11,975 nt of DNA from UBA927 sp964367095. GTDB taxonomy: Bacteria; Patescibacteriota; Microgenomatia; UBA10105; UBA927. Below are positions 1 to 7,219 of the stretch, piece after piece. The stretch is from positions 1 to 11,975 of the forward strand of contig CAYIXE010000027.1 of NCBI GenBank assembly GCA_964367095.1, given 5' to 3'. Positions within the stretch are counted from its first letter, which is position 1, and each line of letters starts with the position of its first letter. The notes under the pieces were generated by a model that made no database searches, was not told where the DNA came from, and was given only the letters and a program-made list of their open reading frames with translations. Both the position numbers and the translations under genes were made by a program.

Positions 1-1
1 A

Positions 2-433
2 TGCTCAAACGCATTGCGAAAGAATATGCCTAAACTTTTAAAACAGGCTCTTAGTGAACCCAAGGCTGCACTGGTGGAATGTGCGAGAGTGTTGAAGAAA
101 GGCGGATATGTGGCGATCACCACGGTGCAGTATTGGCACACCCACAATCACCCGAGTGACTATCTTCGGTACACCAAAGCGGGGCTGGAGTACTACTGCA
201 AAGAAGCGGGACTTAAAGTTATAGACATTTGGTCGCAGGGTGGGCCGTTTCTTGTGATCTTTCACGCGATGGAGCTTAATATGACGGGAAACTGGCGCAC
301 CATCTTTAGCATTCTTTTCTATCGCCTGTTTGACTGGCTAGACTGGGTGGTCTACAAACACAACGACACACGTGTGCAAAGCGACTCTGTGGGCTGCTCT
401 GTGGGCTGGTCGCTTATAGCAAAAAAGCTCTAG
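2..433 (+). CDS. SAM-dependent methyltransferase, C-terminal part (5' end outside window)
   Basis: The reading frame is open to the left edge and ends with TAG at 431-433, so only the C-terminal ~143 residues are present. The first visible residues (CSNAL) followed by an acidic-to-hydrophobic strand ending in ARVLKKGGYVAITT match the region around motifs IV to VI of class I Rossmann methyltransferases (Methyltransf_11 type), where 'ARVLKPGG' is diagnostic. The following HPSDYLRYT resembles the H-P-x-D-Y-x-R-(F/Y)-T segment often found in methyltransferases of polysaccharide clusters. The SAM-binding glycine loop is upstream of the window. The next gene is a glycosyltransferase 23 bp downstream, so methylation of a surface sugar is plausible but inferred. 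An internal ATG at 26 exists, but the homology starts before it, so the gene is taken as partial. The substrate cannot be read from the sequence. Confidence 0.75.
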   Translation, partial: CSNALRKNMPKLLKQALSEPKAALVECARVLKKGGYVAITTVQYWHTHNHPSDYLRYTKAGLEYYCKEAGLKVIDIWSQGGPFLVIFHAMELNMTGNWRTIFSILFYRLFDWLDWVVYKHNDTRVQSDSVGCSVGWSLIAKKL

Positions 434-438
434 TGCGG

Positions 439-444
439 TATAAT
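439..444 (+). promoter_or_regulatory. Consensus -10 hexamer just before the GT2 start
   Basis: A perfect TATAAT lies at 439-444, 12 nt before the ATG at 457 and just after the upstream stop codon. A transcript from it would begin at about 451, giving a leader of around six bases, and no Shine-Dalgarno sequence is present before 457. No good -35 box is visible at 16-18 nt spacing (the region reads TTATAGC). Seen in the sequence; promoter function is inferred. Confidence 0.45.
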
Positions 445-456
445 TCCTCTTAGTAT

Positions 457-1230
457 ATGAAGTCTCCAGACATTATTTTTGTCATCATCGGCTATTACTC
501 GAACAAACGTGTTTTGTCGTCACTTCTTACTTCAATTTCTCCCTATTCAGTTATCGTGGTCAATAATGGCAAGGTGGGGGAGCTTAAAGGGCAAAATATT
601 AAGGTCATCGGAGGCGGGAAAAACTTAGGATATGCAGGAGGAGCTAACCTAGGGATGAAATCGGCATTTGCAAATGGAGCTGAGTGGGTAGTACTTTGCA
701 ATCAAGATCTCGTAGCAACAAAAGCAGGAGTGGAAGCGTTCGTTGCTACACTAAAAACGTCACCGGCGGGCATTGCGGGGCCATTTGCAGGTGGTTTAGA
801 CCCAAATCGGATGACTACTATAATCCCCTCTGACCGCGCTGACTATATTACAGGCTCATGCATCGCTATTCATAAAGATGTCTATCAAAGCCTAGGAAAT
901 TTCTACGAACCGTACTTTCTCTACTATGAGGAAGTGGACTATTGCGTGCGTGCTAAACGTGCGGGCTTTCCGATCACCCATTTGTCAGTTGACGGCATAC
1001 GGCATGAAGAAAGTGTGACGCTTGGAAATGACTCTTTGGCGCATCAGTACTATCTATCTCGCAATCATTTACTCTTTGTTGAAAGATTAGCACTTCGACA
1101 GGCTCAGTGCTACGAATTTATACGGATGCCTTTTACCATTTTTGAGCATATCGGCCGTAAACAATGGGGAGCGCTCCTTGGAATTCGTGACTATTTTCTC
1201 CATATATTCGGTCAAAAGGAGCATATATGA
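457..1230 (+). CDS. Family 2 glycosyltransferase (rhamnosyltransferase-like)
   Basis: A 257-residue cytoplasmic or membrane-associated glycosyltransferase with a GT-A fold, probably adding a sugar from a nucleotide donor to a growing surface glycan. The N-terminal strand (5-13) is followed by VIVVNNG (32-38), NLGYAGGANLG (56-66), and NQD at 82-84, which takes the place of the usual DxD metal-binding motif, as is common in WbbL/rhamnosyltransferase relatives. ITGSC (131-135), FLYYEEVDYCVRA (154-166) and H183 form the acceptor and catalytic-base region of this subfamily. The ATG at 457 has no Shine-Dalgarno sequence but sits 12 nt after a TATAAT, consistent with a very short leader. The stop overlaps the next start in ATGA (1227-1230), so the two are translationally coupled. 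The family is clear; donor and acceptor are not known. Confidence 0.88.
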   Translation: MKSPDIIFVIIGYYSNKRVLSSLLTSISPYSVIVVNNGKVGELKGQNIKVIGGGKNLGYAGGANLGMKSAFANGAEWVVLCNQDLVATKAGVEAFVATLKTSPAGIAGPFAGGLDPNRMTTIIPSDRADYITGSCIAIHKDVYQSLGNFYEPYFLYYEEVDYCVRAKRAGFPITHLSVDGIRHEESVTLGNDSLAHQYYLSRNHLLFVERLALRQAQCYEFIRMPFTIFEHIGRKQWGALLGIRDYFLHIFGQKEHI

Positions 1231-2300
1231 GAATCGGCGTCGATGCTGGGATGCTTGGGATTTCTGATGAACGGCTGCAAGTTGGGGTGTGGCGGGTGGC
1301 CAAGGAGTTGCTTATCCAGCTTGGTAAAATAGATGAGACAAATTCATATACACTCTATAGCTTTGCCCCGATTCCAAAACAGGTGATGAATGAGTTCGGT
1401 CACTCAATGGTCAATCGTGTGTTATCACCATCTTTCGGCTGGATGCAGGTGCTGCTGCCTCTCGAGTTATTTTTGCGGCCCGTCGATGTATTCCTCGGTT
1501 TGTCGCAAGCACTTCCCCGTACCACAGCAAAAACTATAGGTTTTGTGTACGATTTAGGATTTTTGAAGCATCCTGATTTGTATCCGGATTCGGCAGAAAA
1601 ATTGGTACATCAATCCGAGCGTTTAGCAAGTACTGCTGGTACGATTGTGACGATTTCTGAAGCTATAAAACAAGAAATTGTGAAGGTGTACGAATTTCCC
1701 GCAAATCGCATTCACGTAGCAAACCCAAGTGTTGCAAAAGAATTTATCTCGACGGGTGTAAAATACATACATCCACGACCGTATTTTCTCTGTGTAGGGT
1801 CGTTTAAACGAGGGAAGAATATAGCAACGCTTATTCGTGCATTTTCTCAATTCCTCAAATCTACGCCTACTCCGATTGACCTCATGCTTGTAGGGAGTTC
1901 GTATTGGCAAGATCCGCAAATCGTTGAGGCTATACAATCAGAAAAAATTGCCGATCACGTCATCGTCAAAGGGTATGTGAAGGATGCCGATTTAGCACCA
2001 CTTTACCGAGGTGCTCTCGCGTTTGTGTGTCCATCATTGGTTGAAGGCTTTGGTATTCCGTTTGTAGAAGCTATGGCTTCCGGCACTCCGGTGATTGGAT
2101 CGTCAATTCCGGTTCTTAAAGAAGTTGTAGGTGAAGCAGGAATCCTTATTGATCCTCACAATATTAATGGATTAGCTCTTGCAATGAAAAGGATAGTTAG
2201 TGGAAAAGTGTTGAGAGAGCAGTTGGTGAAAAAGGGAATGGCAAGAGTAAAGCGATATTCATGGCAGAAAATGGCCAAAATCGTTTACGATCTCTTATGA
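1227..2300 (+). CDS. Family 4 glycosyltransferase (GT-B fold)
   Basis: A 357-residue retaining glycosyltransferase of the GT4 family. The N-terminal acceptor domain starts MRIGVDAGML and contains a VTISEAIKQEIVKVY segment (141-155), typical of the inter-domain region. The C-terminal donor domain opens with PYFLCVGSFKRGKNIATLI (185-203) and carries the EX7E motif at E273 and E281 within PSLVEGFGIPFVEAMASGTPVI. The start overlaps the previous gene by 4 nt (ATGA) and has a good ribosome-binding site, AAGGAG at 1216-1221, five bases upstream. The 3' end again overlaps the next gene by ATGA, making a three-gene coupled unit of glycosyltransferases. It probably transfers a sugar, often mannose or rhamnose in this family, to a lipid-linked or surface glycan; the exact substrate is unknown. 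Confidence 0.9.
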   Translation: MRIGVDAGMLGISDERLQVGVWRVAKELLIQLGKIDETNSYTLYSFAPIPKQVMNEFGHSMVNRVLSPSFGWMQVLLPLELFLRPVDVFLGLSQALPRTTAKTIGFVYDLGFLKHPDLYPDSAEKLVHQSERLASTAGTIVTISEAIKQEIVKVYEFPANRIHVANPSVAKEFISTGVKYIHPRPYFLCVGSFKRGKNIATLIRAFSQFLKSTPTPIDLMLVGSSYWQDPQIVEAIQSEKIADHVIVKGYVKDADLAPLYRGALAFVCPSLVEGFGIPFVEAMASGTPVIGSSIPVLKEVVGEAGILIDPHNINGLALAMKRIVSGKVLREQLVKKGMARVKRYSWQKMAKIVYDLL

Positions 2301-3451
2301 AACCCAAAGTCGCACTGGTTCGTGGTAAATTTCTTAATCAATACGAGATGCAAGTTTACGCGCCGCTTGTAGATCGGTACAATCTGACCGCTTTTGGGTC
2401 GACCAAATCTTTCCATGAGAAATTTGCATTTCCCGTGGTAAAGCTTTGGTCGCCGATGGATATGCCAGATTTCTCGTACAAAATGCCAATTCTTAATCGT
2501 TTGTTTATGGATGCGCAGTATCTTTTCGGATTAGAACAAAGACTTACTGGGTTTGATATCGCGCATAGTGCTGAAACGTATTATCACTACACAAAACAAT
2601 GTTTGGATGCCAAACGAGACGGCAAGATAAAGGCAGTCATCGTTACCGTGCTTGAAACTATTTCATTTAATAACGAAGGGATATGGGGACGAAAGCTAAT
2701 GAAGGCCAGGGCGCGCAAAGAAGTAGATCATTTCATCGCAGTATCCAAACGAGCTAAAGATGCTCTGATAAAAGAAGGAACCAATCCGAATAAAATTACG
2801 GTCATTCCCTACGGCATAGATACCAAACGGTTTATTCATCATCATCATGTCAATAACGATAAAACGACGCTACACATTTTATTCGTCGGGCGTTTAGAGG
2901 TAGAAAAAGGAGTTTTGGAGGTTTTGGAAGCGTTTATACAAATTTCTTGTCAAGAGAAAGTATTGGGGAAACGATTGCATCTTACTATCGTCGGTTTCGG
3001 ATCACTTGAAGCCACACTGATTGCACGTATAAAAAGTACTGGAGTGTCTGATAAAGTAACGCTTAAAACATCTTCATATAACGATATGCCTAAAGTATAC
3101 GAATCGGCAGATATATTCGTCGCGCCAAGCAAAATTATCAGCACGTGGGAAGAACAATACAACATAGCGCTTTTAGAAGCGCAAAGTTCCGGATTGGCAA
3201 TCATCACTACACATTGCGGTGCGATACCGGAAAACGTTTCTGATGCAGCGATTCTTATAGCCCCCGATGATACTCAGGCGCTTGTCAATGCACTTACTCA
3301 ATTGATAACCAATCCTAAACTTCGATTATCTCTCGGTATTTCAGCACGGCATCGGGCAGAGACCGTCCATGATATTTCTCTCGTAAGTCAAAAGATAGAT
3401 AATTTGTACAAAGAAGTACTTTTTAGTGTAAAAGCAAAAACGAAATTATAA
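2297..3451 (+). CDS. Family 4 glycosyltransferase (GT-B fold)
   Basis: A 384-residue GT4 enzyme. The start at 2297 was chosen over an upstream ATG at 2261 because it forms the same ATGA overlap with the preceding gene as the upstream pair, and because MKPKVALVRG begins the first Rossmann strand directly. Features in order: FIAVSKRAKDALIKEG (146-161) and ITVIPYGIDTKRF (167-179) at the domain boundary, a polyhistidine patch at 181-184, LHILFVGRLEVEKGVLEVLEAF (192-213) opening the donor domain, and the EX7E pair at E286 and E294 (EEQYNIALLEAQSSG). The last 29 bp overlap the tail of the convergent membrane protein gene. It is likely the third sugar transferase of the cluster; donor and acceptor cannot be deduced. 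Confidence 0.88.
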   Translation: MKPKVALVRGKFLNQYEMQVYAPLVDRYNLTAFGSTKSFHEKFAFPVVKLWSPMDMPDFSYKMPILNRLFMDAQYLFGLEQRLTGFDIAHSAETYYHYTKQCLDAKRDGKIKAVIVTVLETISFNNEGIWGRKLMKARARKEVDHFIAVSKRAKDALIKEGTNPNKITVIPYGIDTKRFIHHHHVNNDKTTLHILFVGRLEVEKGVLEVLEAFIQISCQEKVLGKRLHLTIVGFGSLEATLIARIKSTGVSDKVTLKTSSYNDMPKVYESADIFVAPSKIISTWEEQYNIALLEAQSSGLAIITTHCGAIPENVSDAAILIAPDDTQALVNALTQLITNPKLRLSLGISARHRAETVHDISLVSQKIDNLYKEVLFSVKAKTKL

Positions 3452-4526
3452 GAATGGTGTTTATAGCACCTAGTGAGAGAGCCATGACAAGCATGATCGT
3501 AGAAGATGCGATAATTTTAGAAAATCTCTCCACCATCTCTACCAGTCCCAAATAAATGAGCGGCAAGATACTTACAAACATGCGTCCGCTGTAGCTTGCT
3601 CCCTGCCCCCACGTGCTCCACGTCGACACAAGAAAAATTTGTAAAAGAACAATACAAAGGGGCAAGAAATATGTTTTTCGTTTCAAAAACAATCCGATGA
3701 GTCCTAAAAATACCACAGGCGTCCACAGGAACAATCCATTTTCTTTTCCAAATAACACGCCGAGAATATGGGGAGAGAACACGTTAAATCCTTCACTACC
3801 CCGTAAATAGGGATTTATGAGTGATCCGTAGAGCATATACCAGACGATAATTTGCGGAGCAAAAGCGATAGAGAGGCCTGTAAAAAAATAGAGCTTATTC
3901 ATCGTTTTAAGATACGGCAATACAAGAAGAATATAGAGTATGTCCTGTAATCGCGTAGCAGAAAGTGCGCCAAGGACAATTCCTGCAGCCATCCACGGGA
4001 TAGGTTTGACTCTCAAGAGTACCACGAAAACACTCGCGTAGAAAAAAGTCACCGCGTGTGAATTGACCGTGTCAACCGATCCGTAAAAAAACAGATTGGT
4101 GGCGAAAGATAAAAGTAACAGCGCACTCATGATAGTTGAGGATTTATCGCGTGTTAATCGCGTAAGAATAATGAGTCCGAAAAGTGCGGCACACACGCTT
4201 GCGACACTTACTGTGAGTTGGTAGGGAAAGGAATATCCATCCCCTCGAATAAAGCGATGAATGGAAATATAGCCTGGTGTCCAGAGAAGGGCAGGTCCGA
4301 TGCTATATTTATTGGCAGGCATGCGATCTTGAAGATACGGTTGATTTCCACCGAGGCGATTATATTCGCCTGTAAAGTTTATATTGTGTTCGATGACAAG
4401 TGAGCGAAGCCATGAGAAATAATAGATTCCATCACCATAGACTGTTTTTTGCAGAAATACAGCGTGAGAAATGTTCCCGAGAAGATATACACACGCTATA
4501 CTTACTAAAAGAGTTCGCAGCGTCAT
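3423..4526 (-). CDS. Polytopic membrane protein, GT-C glycosyltransferase-like
   Basis: A 367-residue integral membrane protein with about nine or ten hydrophobic segments. After the first helix (3-22) comes YGDGIYYFSWLRSLVIE (30-46); an acidic residue in the first external loop (here D32) followed by a Y-rich stretch is the hallmark of GT-C enzymes that use polyprenyl-phosphate sugars (GT39/ArnT/Pmt-like). The loop continues with PANKYSIGPALLWTPGY, also usual in this superfamily. The frame stays open upstream of 4526, but that extension is hydrophilic and antisense to the divergent GT2 gene, so the ATG at 4526 directly preceding the first helix was chosen. It is the only minus-strand gene in the polysaccharide region, and its end overlaps the GT4 gene by 29 bp. 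A role in transferring sugars outside the membrane is inferred; precise activity is unknown. Confidence 0.65.
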   Translation of the reverse strand: MTLRTLLVSIACVYLLGNISHAVFLQKTVYGDGIYYFSWLRSLVIEHNINFTGEYNRLGGNQPYLQDRMPANKYSIGPALLWTPGYISIHRFIRGDGYSFPYQLTVSVASVCAALFGLIILTRLTRDKSSTIMSALLLLSFATNLFFYGSVDTVNSHAVTFFYASVFVVLLRVKPIPWMAAGIVLGALSATRLQDILYILLVLPYLKTMNKLYFFTGLSIAFAPQIIVWYMLYGSLINPYLRGSEGFNVFSPHILGVLFGKENGLFLWTPVVFLGLIGLFLKRKTYFLPLCIVLLQIFLVSTWSTWGQGASYSGRMFVSILPLIYLGLVEMVERFSKIIASSTIMLVMALSLGAINTILIISFLLLH

Positions 4527-4547
4527 AAGGCGGCACGCATTCCGTTC

Positions 4548-4556
4548 TGCTACAAT
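4548..4556 (+). promoter_or_regulatory. Extended -10 promoter before the WaaE-like GT2
   Basis: TGCTACAAT at 4548-4556 is an extended -10 element (TGN plus TACAAT) ending 12 nt before the ATG at 4569, the same distance as at 439-444. No clear -35 box is seen, which is usual for extended -10 promoters. The predicted transcript would have a leader of about five or six bases, and there is no Shine-Dalgarno sequence. The 42-bp gap also has to hold the promoter for the divergent membrane protein gene, for which no clear motif is seen. Confidence 0.45.
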
Positions 4557-4568
4557 TACTTCCAGACT

Positions 4569-5321
4569 ATGATATCCACTGTGGTTCTTACCCACAATAG
4601 CGAAAAAACACTGGGAAATACCCTCGGGTCGCTTGGCTTTAGTGATGAAATTATTGTGGTGGATGATGAGTCGACAGACAAGACACGTCAAATAGCGCGT
4701 ATGTACAAGGCGACTGTGTTTGAACGATCACTCAATGATGATTTTTCGGCTCAAAGAAACTATGGGTTAGAAAAAGCGAAGGGGGACTGGGTACTCTTTA
4801 TAGACGCAGACGAGATAGTACCTTCCAGCCTCGTTCGTGAAATAGAAACAGTGACATCAGCTTCAAATAAGAATATTTCAGGGTATTTTATTTCACGGCA
4901 AGATTATTTCGGGGGTAGGGGATTAAAGCACGGAGAGACATCGCATGTATTGTTATTGCGGCTTGCCAAAAAATATGCAGGCGTATGGATAGAGCCAGTG
5001 CATGAAACTTGGCGGGTGACAGAAAAAACCGGTATTCTTAAAAACCCCATTCACCACCTCCCCCACAACGACGTCGCACAATTTTTGTCTAAAATAAATA
5101 GATATTCTTCCATCCGCGCGAAATTTTTGTATGCGCAGGGAAAACGAAGCTCATTATGGCAGATCATCTTGTATCCTCCAGCTAAGTTTTTCGTCAACTA
5201 CGTCGTAAAGCTTGGATTCCTCGACGGTATGCAGGGGTTGATTATGGCAATAATGATGAGTTTCCACTCATTTTTAGTTCGGACAAAATTATGGACATTG
5301 GAGCGACGGATAAAAGAATAA
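4569..5321 (+). CDS. Family 2 glycosyltransferase, WaaE/KdtX-like
   Basis: A 250-residue GT2 enzyme with a GT-A fold. The N-terminus MISTVVLTHNSEKTLG and DEIIVVDDESTDKT (26-39) give the nucleotide-binding strands; FSAQRN (59-64) and VLFIDADEIVP (75-85) with D79-x-D81 form the metal-binding DXD site. The combination of HNSEKTL, QRN and DADE is typical of the WaaE/KdtX branch, known for LPS-core glucosyl transfer in Proteobacteria. The C-terminal ~70 residues contain amphipathic and hydrophobic helices that may contact the membrane. The O-antigen ligase-like gene begins 3 bp after the stop, so the pair is probably co-transcribed from the extended -10 at 4548. Family assignment is firm; LPS itself is not expected in this kind of organism, so the acceptor is unknown. 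Confidence 0.88.
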   Translation: MISTVVLTHNSEKTLGNTLGSLGFSDEIIVVDDESTDKTRQIARMYKATVFERSLNDDFSAQRNYGLEKAKGDWVLFIDADEIVPSSLVREIETVTSASNKNISGYFISRQDYFGGRGLKHGETSHVLLLRLAKKYAGVWIEPVHETWRVTEKTGILKNPIHHLPHNDVAQFLSKINRYSSIRAKFLYAQGKRSSLWQIILYPPAKFFVNYVVKLGFLDGMQGLIMAIMMSFHSFLVRTKLWTLERRIKE

Positions 5322-5324
5322 CGC

Positions 5325-6560
5325 ATGAAACTACTTTTTGTACTTACGATTTTCGGATTTGCGTTGGGTCAACTGGGAGCGATATCGCTTGGCAACAACA
5401 TAACACTTTACGTACACGATGTATTTCTTGCAGCTTTGTTGGTTTTTGCAGTGGTGACCAAACAGATAAAAGTACATGGCGTACTTTTAGCACCCATCCG
5501 TATTTTTTTGGGTATTGCGATAGTTTCTTTGGCTGTCAACGCTTCGCAATTTGGCATGATTGAGCTTGGGGTTTCGAGTTTATATCTTTTACGATGGGTG
5601 CTCTATAGCACGTTGTATGTACTTTCATTGCAAAAGGTCATCACTCCACGACAGTGGCTCACGTGGCTGTATTGGTCAGGCGTTATCATTTCGTTGTTAG
5701 GGCTTGTCCAGTATGTTTACTATCCGTACTTGCGCAATCTTTCTTACCTTGGATGGGATCCGCATTTATTTCGCGTTTTTTCGACTTTTTTTGATCCCAA
5801 TTATCTCTCGCTTTATCTTGTGCTCACGTTGTTTCTTGGAATGTATCTTGCCGTTTCCAAATTGAAATGGTATTTTATTGCAGGACAACTGGTAACTTTT
5901 GCTGCATTTTGTTTGACCTATTCACGTTCAGGATACGTAGCATTCGTAGTCGGGCTTTTTGTATACGCGCTTTTTATGCGTAAATTGAAAATACTCTTTG
6001 TCGGAGTGTTACTTTTTGCGGCAATCCTATTTCTGCTTCCTACATCGGATGGCGAGGGAGTCAAGTTGTTTCGTACGGTCTCTACTTTTGCCCGCGTGGG
6101 GAATTGGAAGCGTGGATTTGTCCTTATAAAAGAAGCGCCTCTGTTTGGCTTTGGGTTTAATACATTACGATACGTACAAGAACGGAGAGGTTGGGTTGAT
6201 CGAGAGAATGGTGTAGCATCCAAAGCGGGCGCTGGGCTTGATGATAGTTTTCAATTTCTCTGGGCGACGACGGGGATAGTGGGATTACTTTCGTATTTTT
6301 GGATAATTCTTAGTGTGGGCAAAATTTTTGTTCGATTACTCGGCAATGGTAAAACGCGCGTACTGGGGGTGATTGGTATAAGTACTCTTCTTTCAACGAT
6401 AGTACATAGTCAGTTTATCAATAGTCTTTTTTATCCTCAAATACTTTTGTGGTGGTGGATTTTGGCTGGGGCGTCAGAACAAACGCTTATCACGGTTGGT
6501 ACGTCACACGTCGCTCAACCTTCGTCTGGTTCCCCGCGGGGTCACTTGAAACGATCATAA
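5325..6560 (+). CDS. O-antigen ligase / Wzy-type polymerase-like membrane protein
   Basis: A 411-residue polytopic protein of the Wzy_C/WaaL superfamily, which polymerises or ligates lipid-linked glycans on the outer face of the membrane. Roughly ten to twelve hydrophobic segments are seen. Signature pieces are RVFSTFFDPNYLSLYLVL (150-167), LTYSRSGYVAF (197-207), the large external loop with APLFGFGFNTLR (271-282), and AGLDDSFQFLWATTGIVG (303-320), which corresponds to the conserved (H/D)NxYLQ..ETGIxG end of that loop. The family's usual histidine is an aspartate here. The final ~24 residues are hydrophilic and lie within a 71-bp tail-to-tail overlap with the Ig-like gene, so this tail may be a late extension. 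It follows the WaaE-like GT2 by 3 bp and probably completes the glycan built by the neighbouring transferases. Ligase and polymerase cannot be told apart from sequence. Confidence 0.82.
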   Translation: MKLLFVLTIFGFALGQLGAISLGNNITLYVHDVFLAALLVFAVVTKQIKVHGVLLAPIRIFLGIAIVSLAVNASQFGMIELGVSSLYLLRWVLYSTLYVLSLQKVITPRQWLTWLYWSGVIISLLGLVQYVYYPYLRNLSYLGWDPHLFRVFSTFFDPNYLSLYLVLTLFLGMYLAVSKLKWYFIAGQLVTFAAFCLTYSRSGYVAFVVGLFVYALFMRKLKILFVGVLLFAAILFLLPTSDGEGVKLFRTVSTFARVGNWKRGFVLIKEAPLFGFGFNTLRYVQERRGWVDRENGVASKAGAGLDDSFQFLWATTGIVGLLSYFWIILSVGKIFVRLLGNGKTRVLGVIGISTLLSTIVHSQFINSLFYPQILLWWWILAGASEQTLITVGTSHVAQPSSGSPRGHLKRS

Positions 6561-7200
6561 GGTTGTTTTCTCCGTCGACTAAGTTCATAGGATAGGTAAA
6601 TGAGCCATCGTTTCGCAGTACGACTATGCGTCCGTTTATGGTTACCCGCGATGCTTCATCTGTTTTTCCTTCGACAAGCGTTTTGTGTGTCCCATCGTTT
6701 ATGGTTTGATTATTTGAGGGTTTGGTAACTTCAAGCGTTGGTGGCGTGCGATCGACAAGAGTAGAGATGATGTTTGAGAGAGCGCTGAGTTCTTCTTTGT
6801 CGCCTATGAGTTTGGCGCTGATGGTAACCTCTTGTTCATTGACCGATATTTTATCGAGAGTGAAATCACCAGCGTCTGTCGTGGTCACTTGTTTATATTC
6901 TCGATCATTTAAAAAGATGATAACTGTCTTTTTGGGATCTGATTTGCCGTGTATGGACAGTGTGGCGCTATTGGTGGATTCCTCAAGAGAGTCAAGTATG
7001 GGTGGCAAAAGAATATCTTTTTGGCTCACTTGTAGCGGACTGCTACCGCGGATTTTATCGACCAAGACGCTAAAGCCGATAAGTATTTTTAATCCAAAAA
7101 GAAGGAGAAATATGACAAGAGCCACAGATCCCGCAGCGGCCATCATGAGTCGCTTCGAGGCTTTTTTGTCTTCAAATCTTCGTAATCTTGATGACGTCAT
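6490..7200 (-). CDS. Single-pass membrane protein with two Ig-like domains
   Basis: A 236-residue protein. A basic N-terminus (SRLRRFEDKKASKR) is followed by one membrane helix at about 18-47 and an extracytoplasmic part of two beta-rich repeats. Repeat one runs about 64-149 (SATLSIHGKSDPKKTVIIFLN... ending ALSNIISTLVD) and repeat two about 152-236 (TPPTLEVTKPSNNQTI... NGRIVVLRNDGSFTY...DPAGN). The 'PPxLxVxxPxxxxxI', 'xVxING' and 'LxxGxNxxxIxxxDxAGN' pattern matches bacterial Ig-like/glucodextranase-B type domains used in surface proteins. The start at 7200 (ATG ACG TCA T, itself a 10-bp palindrome) was chosen over in-frame upstream codons because those overlap the preceding gene. It begins 19 bp after the six-cysteine membrane protein ends, so both probably form one unit. 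No enzymatic motif is seen; the function is unknown, perhaps adhesion or envelope scaffolding. Confidence 0.8.
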   Translation of the reverse strand: MTSSRLRRFEDKKASKRLMMAAAGSVALVIFLLLFGLKILIGFSVLVDKIRGSSPLQVSQKDILLPPILDSLEESTNSATLSIHGKSDPKKTVIIFLNDREYKQVTTTDAGDFTLDKISVNEQEVTISAKLIGDKEELSALSNIISTLVDRTPPTLEVTKPSNNQTINDGTHKTLVEGKTDEASRVTINGRIVVLRNDGSFTYPMNLVDGENNLMIVSSDPAGNQTKVERRVTYQP

Positions 7201-7219
7201 ATATAGGCGTATAAGCGTA

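Noticed and set aside
2261..2296. Earlier ATG for the second GT4
   Set aside because: It would add 12 polar residues ahead of the first Rossmann strand and break the ATGA-overlap pattern of the unit.
2837..2848. Four-histidine run in the second GT4
   Set aside because: Lies in a variable loop before the donor domain; four residues are too few to infer metal binding and no other motif supports it.
4527..4691. 55-residue N-terminal extension of the GT-C-like protein
   Set aside because: The extension is hydrophilic, antisense to the conserved N-terminus of the divergent GT2, and an ATG directly precedes the first membrane helix at 4526.
5291..5563. Plus-strand frame overlapping the GT2/ligase junction
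   Set aside because: It lies in a different frame over the well-supported ligase N-terminus and shows no domain or ribosome-binding site; a shadow frame.
7191..7200. 10-bp perfect palindrome ATGACGTCAT as an operator
   Set aside because: It covers the start codon of the Ig-like gene and is fully explained by codons for M-T-S; no second copy is seen.
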